Of a DNA stretch of 64,000 nt, positions 55,955-64,000 are shown piece after piece. Source of the DNA: a bacterium (lineage in GTDB: Bacteria > Eisenbacteria > RBG-16-71-46 > CAIMUX01); NCBI GenBank assembly GCA_030431975.1, contig JAUIHP010000011.1, forward strand, positions 62,001 through 126,000, written 5' to 3'. The notes beneath the pieces were generated by a model. It worked only from the letters and a program-made list of their open reading frames with translations. It was not told the DNA's origin and did no database searches. The position numbers were made by a program, and so were the translations under genes. Every line of letters starts with the position of its first letter. Within the stretch, counting starts at the first letter, position 1.

Positions 55955-56006
55955 AAGAAAAGAACGAACCCCCTGGGAGGCCGGCGGCCGGGCGCCGGCT
56001 CTCCCA
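55955..56006 (-). terminator. Rho-independent terminator after the thioredoxin-TPR gene
   Basis: TGGGAGGCCGGCG (55974-55986) pairs with CGCCGGCTCTCCCA (55993-56006). On the minus strand it is followed by the T-rich GGTTCGTTCTTTTCTTG. It lies ~95 nt after the thioredoxin-TPR stop, within the 313-nt gap before the sigma factor gene. The rest of that gap holds no gene I can support. Confidence 0.8.
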
Positions 56007-56100
56007 TGGGAGAGAAGGGGGTCCGTACTGTCATCGAACGGCCGGGGAGGAGGGCCTGGCCGACCGTTCGATTTGACCTCTTCAATCTCGGCTCGCCGTC

Positions 56101-57321
56101 TTAGCGCTGCTGAGCCACGAGCTCCTGGAAGCGCACATGCTGCTTCTTGAAGTACTCGTTCTCCGGCGCCTCGGCCATGGCCATCTCGATCAGGTTGACC
56201 GCGTCACCGCAGTCACCCTTTGCGTTGCAGATCTCTGCCAGCGTATCGAGAATGTTGGCCTTCTCCGTACCGGCGGCCGCCAGCTCCACACCCTGGCGTG
56301 CGATCTTCTCGGCCTCGTCGAGATTGATGTTGTTCTGGAAGCACCACCACGCGAAGTTGTTCAGCTCGTTCGCGTTTTCCTTCCAACCTTCGTACATCGC
56401 GGCCTTCTTCAGCTCGACGGCGCGATCCGCATTCTTCTCGACATGAAGGGCATAGTCCGGCAGGAGCACCGCGCGGTACTTCTGCACCGTCTCGTCCTTG
56501 CTGTCGGCGGTCCGCTCGACGGCAGCGGTCAGGTACGGAAGGTGAGCATCACCCTCACCGGAAACCGCAGCGACCTTGGCCATCGTCTTGGCGCACTTGA
56601 GAAGATCCGTTTCAACGGCGTGATTGGAAGCAAAGACGACATCCGCGTGCTGCTTGACGTCGCTCATGGTGTACGTGCCCTTCCACGATCCCATGGCGAC
56701 GTTGTGGAAAGCCTGAACGTCGTACTTGGCGCCGGCACTCTTGTCGAGCTGTCCCGCCCGCTTGTAGAGGGCAGTGGCTTCGGCGTAGAGACCTTCCGCA
56801 CTCCGGAACTCGGCCAACTTCGCCGCGTCCGTCGCATTCGGGTCCTGCGTGAAGCGCTGCATCCGTGCCTGCATCGTGACCGGATCTTTCGTCGCTTTGG
56901 TCAGGGACGTCGTGAAGTGATCGGCCGACTTGAAACCGGCCCAGCGATCCATGACCTCGCCTTCGGCGTTGAGCAAAAGGAAGGAAGGATAGTTGTGCAC
57001 GTTGTACGTCTTCGCGAACTCGGCACCGTTGCCCTTCTCGGCATCGACCCGGTAGTAGACGACGTTCTTGTGCAGTGCCTTCTTCATATCCGCGTCCGAC
57101 GTCGAAGCACTGTCGAAGCTGTTGCATGCGGTGCACCACTCCGTTCCGACCTTGACCAGGATCGGCAGGTCGGCCTGAGCGGCCTGCGTCTGTGCGGCTT
57201 CGAAGTTGGCGTGGGTGTAGTTGGTGGCTGAGGCGGAACAATGGTCGCCGGCCTGAGCCGTGGCAGCTGTCATCAAACAAGCGGCTCCCGCGAGGAGAGA
57301 CCAAGTCTTCACATTCTTCAT
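56101..57321 (-). CDS. Periplasmic thioredoxin-fold protein with TPR-like tail
   Basis: The ATG at 57321, after GGAGACAG, opens a signal peptide (ends ATAQA-GDH) and 406 residues; the longer upstream frame is not needed. The thioredoxin domain at residues ~30-150 has W-C-T-A-C (TEWCTACNSF) and cis-Pro NYPSFLLL. The C-terminal ~240 residues are helical (AEGLYAEATALYKRAGQL; EKIARQGVELAAAG). It has the same layout as the lipoprotein at 17589. The role is probably thiol redox in the envelope; partner unknown. Confidence 0.85.
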   Translation of the reverse strand: MKNVKTWSLLAGAACLMTAATAQAGDHCSASATNYTHANFEAAQTQAAQADLPILVKVGTEWCTACNSFDSASTSDADMKKALHKNVVYYRVDAEKGNGAEFAKTYNVHNYPSFLLLNAEGEVMDRWAGFKSADHFTTSLTKATKDPVTMQARMQRFTQDPNATDAAKLAEFRSAEGLYAEATALYKRAGQLDKSAGAKYDVQAFHNVAMGSWKGTYTMSDVKQHADVVFASNHAVETDLLKCAKTMAKVAAVSGEGDAHLPYLTAAVERTADSKDETVQKYRAVLLPDYALHVEKNADRAVELKKAAMYEGWKENANELNNFAWWCFQNNINLDEAEKIARQGVELAAAGTEKANILDTLAEICNAKGDCGDAVNLIEMAMAEAPENEYFKKQHVRFQELVAQQR

Positions 57322-58091
57322 TTCGAATCTGTCTCCAAATGGAATCGAAAGGACTTCGAGTCGCGGGTGACCCGGCTTTGCGCCCGCGTGTCGGGAATTT
57401 CCCGACGTGGAGCGGAGTTGGTTGGTCGCGAAAGGATCGCGAGACGCCCCCAACTTCGTTCCCCCCAGACTCGGACCGGCGCTGCTCTCCCGTTCCGATT
57501 GCCGAGTCGCTGGTGGGTGGCTTTCCGAACGGGGAGGGTTGCAGGGACTACGAGAAAAGACCGGCAACGGCTGTTTCCCTGGACAGACCCATGCCGCACC
57601 TTCCCGCACCAACCTGCACCGCTGCAGCCACTTACCTCGACTCAGGACTTTTCTCGGGGGCGAACGCAATCGCGTCGGTGAAAAGGTTCGAAATCGAGAT
57701 TCGTCGAAGGGACTGTCCGGCTGAGGAAGGCGGGACCGGAATCAAGCCCTAACCACATTAGCGGTGATCAAACTGGGTAGTCGGGACCCGCTTCGATAGG
57801 TTCCCACCACGGTCACGGAAGAGACGGCATATGCAGATGTTTGCCCGCCGTCGTGGCGACCCGTCGAAATCCCGGGGTGCGTCGCCTCAACGCATCGCCC
57901 AAATCAGCTCCACCCGAAGCAACGTACCCTGGGATTCTCGCCTCTTCTCTCCACGCATCAGAGCTGTCCGCGCTGTAGCCCGGGGTCGACACGATGCGTT
58001 AACCTCGTAGTACACGTCGGCAAGCACCGACCGGGTAGACCGATCTGCATAAGGATCGGATTCGTATACTTGCGCGTTGGGGGTACTCACG
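57322..58091. other. 770-nt gap between divergent thioredoxin-TPR and secreted-protein genes
   Basis: No gene is confidently seen. A 59-codon frame at 57831-58010 has a GGAAGAG site nearby but no recognisable product. A TATACT motif at 58066-58071 could be a -10 for the secreted-protein gene that starts 20 nt later. Antisense frames here are shadows. No RNA gene was found. Confidence 0.5.
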
Positions 58092-60899
58092 ATGGGCTTC
58101 CTCTCTTCTGAACGGCTCAGCCTTCGTTTTCTGAGTCGTCGCCGGTCACGGTACAATCTTCGACGCTCCGCTTTCGTCCTGCTGATGTTGTTCGGTCTTG
58201 GGGACCCATCCCGCGCCGCCATCGTTTCGGACGAGATTCAGATCGACCCGGGCTACCGGTTCTTTGACTACACCGAACCGTCCTTCCCTCAGATCGCGAT
58301 CAAGGGAGACACCCTCGGGGTCGTGGCGTCCGATATCAATGGCTATGGTGCACGCATCTATCCGCGAGATCTCATGGGCGGAGAACTCGCGATGTCCCCC
58401 AAGTATCACAACGGCGACGTCCACGACGCCGTTTGGGAGGACGAAGGACTCTGGGTCCTGGAGGGTATTCGCAACAGTGGTCTTCAACTTTCCCGGTATA
58501 CGAGCTGGGGGGCGGGAGCGCCGACGTACACGCTGCCGTTGGTTGACGGCCGCCGGGACGAATATTGGGATCACGAGGTCCACCCGCGCCTTCATCTGTT
58601 TGGAGACGAAATCTGGGTTAGCTGGATCGACGTCGACGTCGAGCTTCGAAGACTCACGCGCGATGGGCAGGTCATCGCCGAGTACGGGTGGCCTGCACTT
58701 GGGGGCGTGTACGGACTCAGCACGACCGATGACGAGGCGCTCCTCGTTTGGCCGGATATCGGTTCCCGACTTGCCTGTGTTCGGTTCGGCGCCGACGGCG
58801 AGCCGCTGAATGACGGGGAACCCGAGTTCTACACGGCCTCTCAGGATCTCCAACGGACGGCGGTCGCACATGTGGACGGCAACTGGCTGGTGGTCATGGC
58901 CACAGAGTATGAGATCCAAGTCGCCGTTCTCGACGCGACAGAGCTATCGATACGCAGCACGTTTGAAGGATTTTCCAACAAGGGCCTTCAGATCGAGGCC
59001 GGTGACGGGAACGCGATGCTGGCCTGGAGGGGGTGGTCAACTTCGTCTGTAGTGACTTTGGATTCCAATGGGCGCCCGAACTCGGCGCCCATCGAACTCG
59101 CAACCAAGCAATGGTGGAGGAACGCCTTCCGCCCCAGCCACCAAGTCGATATCGAGTGGACGGGCGAGCACTTCATCGCCCTCATGCCGAGCCTCATAGA
59201 AGAACACACCGGTCCACCCTGCGAGACTGGAAACGGGTCGGAGGAGGTGCGCGGTTTTTGGTTCGATGGCGAGGGGCAACCGCTGAGTGAGGAAGGTGTC
59301 GTCTTCAACCAGACCTACGTCCCCGCCCACGGATGGAGCCACTTCACGGAAGGGCAGTTTCTCCAACTCATGAACGACCGAAATTCTCGTGGCTACCAGC
59401 TCGCACGCATGACACCGGGCTCCAACGGCTTCGAGGTGGTAAACCATCGCACGATCGCCGGTAGCCGTTGTTCGGAGAGCATGTACCCCCGATCGGCAGT
59501 GGCGGCCGGAAGGGATCTGCTCGTTTCGTACGTTTACAGTTACGACAACTGGTACTGGAACTCGGGATACTCAGCAGTAGACGTCTACAGACTGTCTCCG
59601 ACCGGCAGTTGGTCCCGCCTCTTCAGAATTCAGGACAAGAGCGTCCACAGCGAGTCCGTGGACGGAGACGATCAGACCGCGTGGCTCGCATCGATCACTT
59701 CCACTCCGAGCGAACTACCATCGGCGACCGTGATGGTCGACCACAAGGGTACCCAGAGAGAGTGGGCGGTTCCTGCGCTGCGCCCGCAATCCGTGCGCAT
59801 CGCCGGCACTTCCGAAGACGCGCTGGTCGTCTGGGCAAACACGGACCACGGCAGACCGGACGACGTCACTCATCTCTACTACGCCAGGCTGTTCCCGGAT
59901 CGAGGCGACGACCCGATCAACGGAACGCGAGTCTTCGACAACAACGGTTGGCTGCCCGCGTCGTACCGGATCGAGCGATCGCCGGACTCCGAAGTCCTGT
60001 TTTGCATGCGGAACGACGGAGAAGGGAACAAGGACCTCTACACGGTTCACTTCGGCCCGCACGGTCCTGGATACGAGACATTCGTCCATTCGCTCGGCAA
60101 CTACCGTCACTTCGATGTGATCTGGAGCGGTAGCCGCTACTTTGTGTGCTGGACGTCACAGGACGGTGATGTTTCCGCGATCTGGTTGCGGGAGGACGGG
60201 ACGCTGAGCAGTGCGGATCCTGTCCATCTGTTCGAACACCAAGGCCCAATCGACCTCTCTTCGGACGGACAGGGCACGATTGGAATGGCCTACGCCGGCA
60301 ACCGTTTTCGGACTGTCGTCGAAGATCCGTCTCCGGTTCTTGTCTCCGGCCTGACCGCCGAGTGGAGAGATGGCGTGGAGGTTTCCTGGATGGCTCACGG
60401 CCGGGAGCCCGCAGCCTTCGAAGTTCTTCGGAAAGACAGTTCTGAGGCTCAGGGCATCTCTGTGGCTGTCGTTGCCTCGAGAGAAGGGCACATGTCCGTT
60501 TGGGATCCGGACGGACAAGGTTTGGAGGCACCGGTGTACCAGCTCTTAGGCCACTTTTCCGACGGCCACTCCGCGGTTCTGGGAAACGTGATTCCCGAAC
60601 TCCCTGGCGAGGAGCAGAGTCCGAACATCCTGACCCTTGAGGTGAAGCCGAACCCGGTAATAGACGGAACGATCGTCGCTCACCTGGCAGTTCCTCCGTC
60701 CTTGTCGACGGAACGTATTGAACTTGCCGTCTACGATGTCGCGGGTCGCCTTCTGCATCGGGAGGATCACGAGGGGCTGGGGAACGCAACGATCTCTATT
60801 GCACCGGCACAGACCGGTGTCACAACCGGACTGTACTTCGTTCGATTGTCATCGAAGAGTGGAGTCGTGACTCGCCCCGTGACGATCCTGGCAAGATGA
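58092..60899 (+). CDS. Large secreted protein with FCB-type C-terminal sorting domain
   Basis: The ATG at 58092 opens 935 residues; a TTG 5 codons upstream is an alternative. A basic N-region (RFLSRRRSRYNLRR) precedes a hydrophobic signal core (SAFVLLMLFGL). The body is beta-rich, with propeller-like D-G-x-x-W repeats (LWVLEGIRNSGLQ; WVSWIDVDVEL). The last ~80 residues (LEVKPNPVIDGTIVAHLAVP; IELAVYDVAGRLLHRE; GLYFVRLSSKSGVVTRPVTI) have the TIGR04183-like pattern of type IX sorting domains. No type IX machinery is in the window. Enzymatic activity is not recognisable. Confidence 0.75.
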   Translation: MGFLSSERLSLRFLSRRRSRYNLRRSAFVLLMLFGLGDPSRAAIVSDEIQIDPGYRFFDYTEPSFPQIAIKGDTLGVVASDINGYGARIYPRDLMGGELAMSPKYHNGDVHDAVWEDEGLWVLEGIRNSGLQLSRYTSWGAGAPTYTLPLVDGRRDEYWDHEVHPRLHLFGDEIWVSWIDVDVELRRLTRDGQVIAEYGWPALGGVYGLSTTDDEALLVWPDIGSRLACVRFGADGEPLNDGEPEFYTASQDLQRTAVAHVDGNWLVVMATEYEIQVAVLDATELSIRSTFEGFSNKGLQIEAGDGNAMLAWRGWSTSSVVTLDSNGRPNSAPIELATKQWWRNAFRPSHQVDIEWTGEHFIALMPSLIEEHTGPPCETGNGSEEVRGFWFDGEGQPLSEEGVVFNQTYVPAHGWSHFTEGQFLQLMNDRNSRGYQLARMTPGSNGFEVVNHRTIAGSRCSESMYPRSAVAAGRDLLVSYVYSYDNWYWNSGYSAVDVYRLSPTGSWSRLFRIQDKSVHSESVDGDDQTAWLASITSTPSELPSATVMVDHKGTQREWAVPALRPQSVRIAGTSEDALVVWANTDHGRPDDVTHLYYARLFPDRGDDPINGTRVFDNNGWLPASYRIERSPDSEVLFCMRNDGEGNKDLYTVHFGPHGPGYETFVHSLGNYRHFDVIWSGSRYFVCWTSQDGDVSAIWLREDGTLSSADPVHLFEHQGPIDLSSDGQGTIGMAYAGNRFRTVVEDPSPVLVSGLTAEWRDGVEVSWMAHGREPAAFEVLRKDSSEAQGISVAVVASREGHMSVWDPDGQGLEAPVYQLLGHFSDGHSAVLGNVIPELPGEEQSPNILTLEVKPNPVIDGTIVAHLAVPPSLSTERIELAVYDVAGRLLHREDHEGLGNATISIAPAQTGVTTGLYFVRLSSKSGVVTRPVTILAR

Positions 60900-60901
60900 G
60901 A

Positions 60902-60944
60902 AGAGCCAGCCGATGCGCCGCCTCGGCTGCATCACACTGGCTCT
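60902..60944. terminator. Hairpin between convergent genes
   Basis: AGAGCCAG (60902-60909) pairs with CTGGCTCT (60937-60944), with inner GATGC/GCATC pairing. It sits between the convergent secreted-protein and msrA genes. No T tract follows in either direction. Confidence 0.5.
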
Positions 60945-60956
60945 CGCAATGATGCA

Positions 60957-61607
60957 CTACTGCTTCGGAAAGTTCCCGATCGGGCAGCCCACTCCCGTAC
61001 CACCCAGCCCGCAGTAGCCCTGCGGATTCTTGTGTAGATACTGTTGGTGGTAGGACTCGGCATAGTAGAAGTCGCCGGCGGGAGCGACCTCCGTCGAGAT
61101 TCGGCCGTAGCCGGAATCGGTGAGAACACTTTGGTAGGCATCGCGGGTGGCGATGGCGAGCTGACGTTGCGGCTCGGTCGCAAAGTAGACGGCGGATCGG
61201 TACTGCGTTCCCAGATCGTTGCCTTGGCGCATTCCCTGGGTCGGGTCGTGGTTCTCCCAGAACCTGCGAAGAACGGTCGCGAGGTCGACCTGCCGTGGAT
61301 CGAAGACGACCCGCACGACTTCGGAGTGTCCGGTCTTCCCCGTGCAAACCTCTTCGTAGAGCGGATTGACGGTGTAGCCGCCGGAATAGCCAACTTGCGT
61401 AGAGTAGACGCCGTCCAGCGTCCAGAACTGCTTCTCGGCTCCCCAGAAGCAACCCATCCCGACCAGGAGTGACTCCAGACCTTCTGGAAACGGAGGCCTC
61501 ATCAAACTTCCCAGAACGGCGTGCTTCTCATCGACGGGCATAGCGGTTTGGCGTCCGCGGAGAGCGGTATCCTTGCTCACCATCTCGGACTTGTCATCGA
61601 GATACAT
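60957..61607 (-). CDS. msrA: Peptide-methionine (S)-S-oxide reductase
   Basis: The ATG at 61607 follows GGAGGGG and gives 216 residues, close to E. coli MsrA. The active-site motif is [12 protein letters not shown] with C53. [31 protein letters not shown] and [20 protein letters not shown] complete the family, including the C-terminal recycling cysteine region. It repairs oxidised methionine. It is divergent from proS. Confidence 0.95.
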   Translation of the reverse strand: MYLDDKSEMVSKDTALRGRQTAMPVDEKHAVLGSLMRPPFPEGLESLLVGMGCFWGAEKQFWTLDGVYSTQVGYSGGYTVNPLYEEVCTGKTGHSEVVRVVFDPRQVDLATVLRRFWENHDPTQGMRQGNDLGTQYRSAVYFATEPQRQLAIATRDAYQSVLTDSGYGRISTEVAPAGDFYYAESYHQQYLHKNPQGYCGLGGTGVGCPIGNFPKQ

Positions 61608-61849
61608 GGGCCCCTCCATGTGGCAAGACGGTGCGGCGACACGGCGTGGCAACACGGCGTGGCCAGACGCAGCACCGTTCGATGGCGAAGAGTCTAGCAA
61701 GGATCGCGCCTGGCGGCGATCCTCCTTTGCCCCGGACGGCGCCCTCGTGCTACAAACGCTGCTTCCCCACGGAGCCGGCCGGGAAGTGCCCGGGGCCCGG
61801 ATCCACGGGAGTGATGGGCGGCGAACGCCTGCCCGGGAGGACCTCGGCC

Positions 61850-63568
61850 ATGCGCCTCACGACGATTCCCCTGCAAACCCTTCGCGAAAACCCGGCGGAT
61901 GCGGAGATACCGAGCCACCGACTGCTCGTCCGCGCCGGTTACATCCAGAAGCTCGCCTCCGGCATTTACATTTACTCGCCGCTGATGTGGCGCGTCCTGC
62001 GCAAGATTTCCGAAATCGTGCGCGAAGAGATGGACCGCGCCGGTGCAGCCGAGTTCCTCATGCCGATCGCGCAGCCCAAGGACATCTGGGAAGAGTCCGG
62101 TCGTTGGAATCGGTACATCGCCGACGGAATCCTCTTTCATCTCGAAGACTCGAAGGGCGCAGAAATGTGCCTCGGACCGACGCACGAAGAGGTCATCACC
62201 ACGTTCGTGAAGCGAATCTGCAACTCCTACAAGCAGCTTCCGTTCAACCTCTATCAGATTCAGGACAAGTTCCGCGACGAGATCCGGCCGCGCTTCGGGT
62301 TGATGCGCGGACGCGAGTTCATCATGAAGGACGCCTATTCCTTCGACGCCGATGAAGCAGGCTTGGACAAGAGCTATGACGCCATGGACCAGGCCTATCA
62401 CCGCATCTTCGAACGCTGTGGGCTCGAGTTCACCGGAGTCCAGGCGGATCCCGGCGCCATCGGTGGAAGCGCCTCACAGGAGTTCATGGTTCTGGCCGAT
62501 CAGGGCGAGGACGCCATCCTCATTTCGGAAGACGGCAAGTACGCGGCCAACGTGGAGAAGGCCGACTCCATCGTGAGCCCGTCCCCGGATCAGGGCGAGC
62601 CGAAGCCGCTTCGGAAGGAGCACACGCCCAACATCCGCACCGTCGATGAACTCTGCGAGTTCTTTTCCATGAGCGCGAACCAGATGGCCAAAACGGTTCT
62701 CTACACCGCGGTCCTGGAAGACAAGGAAGAAACGGTTGCCGTCATGATGCGCGGTGACCTCGAGATCAACGAGGTCAAGCTCACGAACAAACTCGACGCG
62801 CTGGCGCTGAACCTGGCCGACGAGGAAACCATCAAGAAGGTCACCGGCGCCGAGGTCGGTTTCGCCGGCCCGATCGGACTCGCGGAAGACATCCGGGTCT
62901 TTGCGGACGTGACACTCAAAGGCATGACCAACCTTCTCGTCGGTTGTTGCGAGACGGACTATCACTGTCTGGACGTCAACATCGGACGCGATTTCAAAGA
63001 GCCGGAGTTCGTCGACCTGCGGGAAGCCCGTGCCGGTGACGGTGCTCCCCACGATGCGTCGGTCAAGCTGATCGGCAAGCGCGGCATCGAGGTCGGACAC
63101 ATCTTCAAGCTTGGTACGAAGTACTCCGAAGCGATGGACGCGACGTTCCTGGATCAGAACGGAAAGCGGCAACCGTTCGTCATGGGTTGCTACGGTTTGG
63201 GTATCTCCCGCACCGCGCAGTCCGCGGTTGAACAGAACTTCGACGACGACGGCATCATCTGGCCCAGGCCGATCGCTCCGTTCGAGGTCGTGGTCGCCAT
63301 TCTCGATTCGAAGAAGTCCGAGCAGGTCGAAGCTGCGGAGAAGATCTACGGAGATCTGAAGTCCGCAGGCGTCGACGTCTGTCTCGACGATCGGCAGATG
63401 GCGCCGGGGGTGAAGTTCAAGGATCTCGACCTTCTGGGCTTCCCGATTCGGGTCGTCGTCGGCCGGAAGGTCAAGGAAGGCATGGTTGAGATCTCGGAGC
63501 GGCGGCAGCCGGATACGAAGCACGACGTTGCCATCGACGGGGTGGGAGAGAAGATCGCCTCGCTGTAG
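61850..63568 (+). CDS. proS: Prolyl-tRNA synthetase, bacterial type
   Basis: The ATG at 61850 after GGGAGGACC gives 572 residues, the usual bacterial ProS length. Class II motifs are present: motif 1 around [19 protein letters not shown], motif 2 [25 protein letters not shown], motif 3 in [10 protein letters not shown]. An INS editing domain lies between motifs 2 and 3 ([28 protein letters not shown]). A longer upstream frame is unsupported. Confidence 0.96.
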   Translation: MRLTTIPLQTLRENPADAEIPSHRLLVRAGYIQKLASGIYIYSPLMWRVLRKISEIVREEMDRAGAAEFLMPIAQPKDIWEESGRWNRYIADGILFHLEDSKGAEMCLGPTHEEVITTFVKRICNSYKQLPFNLYQIQDKFRDEIRPRFGLMRGREFIMKDAYSFDADEAGLDKSYDAMDQAYHRIFERCGLEFTGVQADPGAIGGSASQEFMVLADQGEDAILISEDGKYAANVEKADSIVSPSPDQGEPKPLRKEHTPNIRTVDELCEFFSMSANQMAKTVLYTAVLEDKEETVAVMMRGDLEINEVKLTNKLDALALNLADEETIKKVTGAEVGFAGPIGLAEDIRVFADVTLKGMTNLLVGCCETDYHCLDVNIGRDFKEPEFVDLREARAGDGAPHDASVKLIGKRGIEVGHIFKLGTKYSEAMDATFLDQNGKRQPFVMGCYGLGISRTAQSAVEQNFDDDGIIWPRPIAPFEVVVAILDSKKSEQVEAAEKIYGDLKSAGVDVCLDDRQMAPGVKFKDLDLLGFPIRVVVGRKVKEGMVEISERRQPDTKHDVAIDGVGEKIASL

Positions 63569-63619
63569 GTAAGTCGCTGGTTTCCTGTAATGTAGGCCGC
63601 CAGCTATCCGAATGGCCGG

Positions 63620-63647
63620 TCCGCCACCTCACCAGGCTGGTGGCGGA
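63620..63647. terminator. Hairpin between convergent genes
   Basis: TCCGCCACC (63620-63628) pairs with GGTGGCGGA (63639-63647) between proS and the partial minus-strand gene. There is no T tract. It is a possible shared terminator. Confidence 0.45.
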
Positions 63648-63652
63648 TCGGG

Positions 63653-64000
63653 CTACGGGGCCGATCCCTCTGCCAACCAGACCGTCCCCTCCAGATTCTC
63701 GAAGAGCGTTTTCGCCTGGGCAAATCCGGGATCAATCTCCAGCGCGCTGGAAACGCGGCGAAATGCATCCGCTTCGGAGCCGGACCGGAGGCTGTCCAAG
63801 GCCCGACCGTACTGAACCCAGGCCTCATACTCGTTCGCACCCAGCGCCGCCTCGTCCAGTTCCGTCTTGAGCAGCTTCGCCAGGTCTGAGGCCAACTCCT
63901 CGATCGCCGGCAGGGACTTCGCGGGGCCGCCCCGAAAGACGACCTCGCGGGTACCGAGAATCTCACTCGTCTCCGTCTGCACGATTCGTGACATCACCAC
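63653..64000 (-). CDS. C-terminal end of a TPR/CsgG-like protein (partial)
   Basis: The last 115 or so codons are visible; the gene starts beyond the window. The sequence (IVQTETSEILGTREVVFRGG, ELASDLAKLLKTEL, YGRALDSLRSGSEADAFRRV, EIDPGFAQAKTLFENLEG) follows the same order as residues ~340-450 of the TPR/CsgG-like protein at 21683-23200. It is probably a paralogue. The C-terminal TPR-like helices are clear. Confidence 0.6.
   Translation of the reverse strand: MVMSRIVQTETSEILGTREVVFRGGPAKSLPAIEELASDLAKLLKTELDEAALGANEYEAWVQYGRALDSLRSGSEADAFRRVSSALEIDPGFAQAKTLFENLEGTVWLAEGSAP

Noticed and set aside
57831-58010. 59-codon frame with a nearby GGAAGAG site
   Set aside because: The predicted protein is Arg/Ser-rich, unlike neighbours, and the site is not well spaced; too weak to call as a gene.
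1-64000. Search for tRNA, rRNA, IS elements, integrases and CRISPR arrays
   Set aside because: No T-loop/acceptor pattern, transposase, integrase or spaced direct repeat was found by reading; a tRNA or CRISPR search program would be needed to confirm absence.

Overview
The window is a 64 kb piece of a Gram-negative, GC-rich chromosome. No rRNA, tRNA, integrase, transposase or CRISPR array was seen. The mix is: a Ser/Thr kinase and an FHA protein, lipoproteins, outer-membrane porins and barrels, orphan type VI secretion (T6SS) tip genes with pentapeptide-repeat proteins, and one secreted protein ending in a type IX-like (FCB-type) sorting domain. This suggests an uncultured lineage of the FCB superphylum or a neighbour with deltaproteobacterial- or planctomycete-like gene content. 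The assignment is an inference; no phylogenetic marker was tested.

Layout. 1-2.8 kb: the 5' part of a HEAT-repeat/Ser-Thr kinase fusion and an FHA membrane protein. 2.9-5.2 kb: a LOG-like Rossmann protein and a DUF1028 exported protein. 5.4-17.2 kb: a complete phosphate-starvation block, phoB, phoR, an OprP-like porin, pstS, pstC, pstA, pstB and phoU. Candidate PhoB boxes made of CTAAC half-sites 11 nt apart lie before the porin and pstS. 17.3-20.4 kb: a 17-codon ORF ending in a terminator, a thioredoxin lipoprotein, a GNAT-like acetyltransferase and a SLOG-like protein. 20.6-23.2 kb: a coupled TPR/CsgG-like lipoprotein and outer-membrane barrel. 23.4-24.0 kb: a protein whose C-terminus resembles the COMM domain of eukaryotic COMMD proteins. 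24.1-32.2 kb: a minus-strand VgrG, DUF2169-pentapeptide, pentapeptide, DUF3540, DUF4150 (PAAR-like) island without core T6SS genes.

32.3-41.1 kb: an alkyltransferase-like DNA repair protein, a lipoprotein, a DegT aminotransferase, argG-argH behind a perfect 21-bp inverted repeat, a fatty-acid desaturase with a long Ala-rich tail, and a cheX/cheY pair. 41.3-49.7 kb: a beta-propeller protein and a complete oppABCDF peptide-transport operon. 50.2-57.3 kb: a lipoprotein, a GPP34 protein, a protein coupled to cinA, an EamA exporter, an ECF sigma factor and a thioredoxin-TPR protein. 58.1-64 kb: a secreted protein with an FCB-type C-terminus, msrA, proS, and the end of a second TPR/CsgG-like gene.

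Recurring themes are large extracytoplasmic insertions in three ABC permeases (PstC, PstA, OppC) and short tandem repeats of 9-18 nt that keep the reading frame inside coding regions. The most unusual signals are the bacterial COMM-like protein, the inverted repeat before argG, the toxin-less VgrG island and the desaturase tail.
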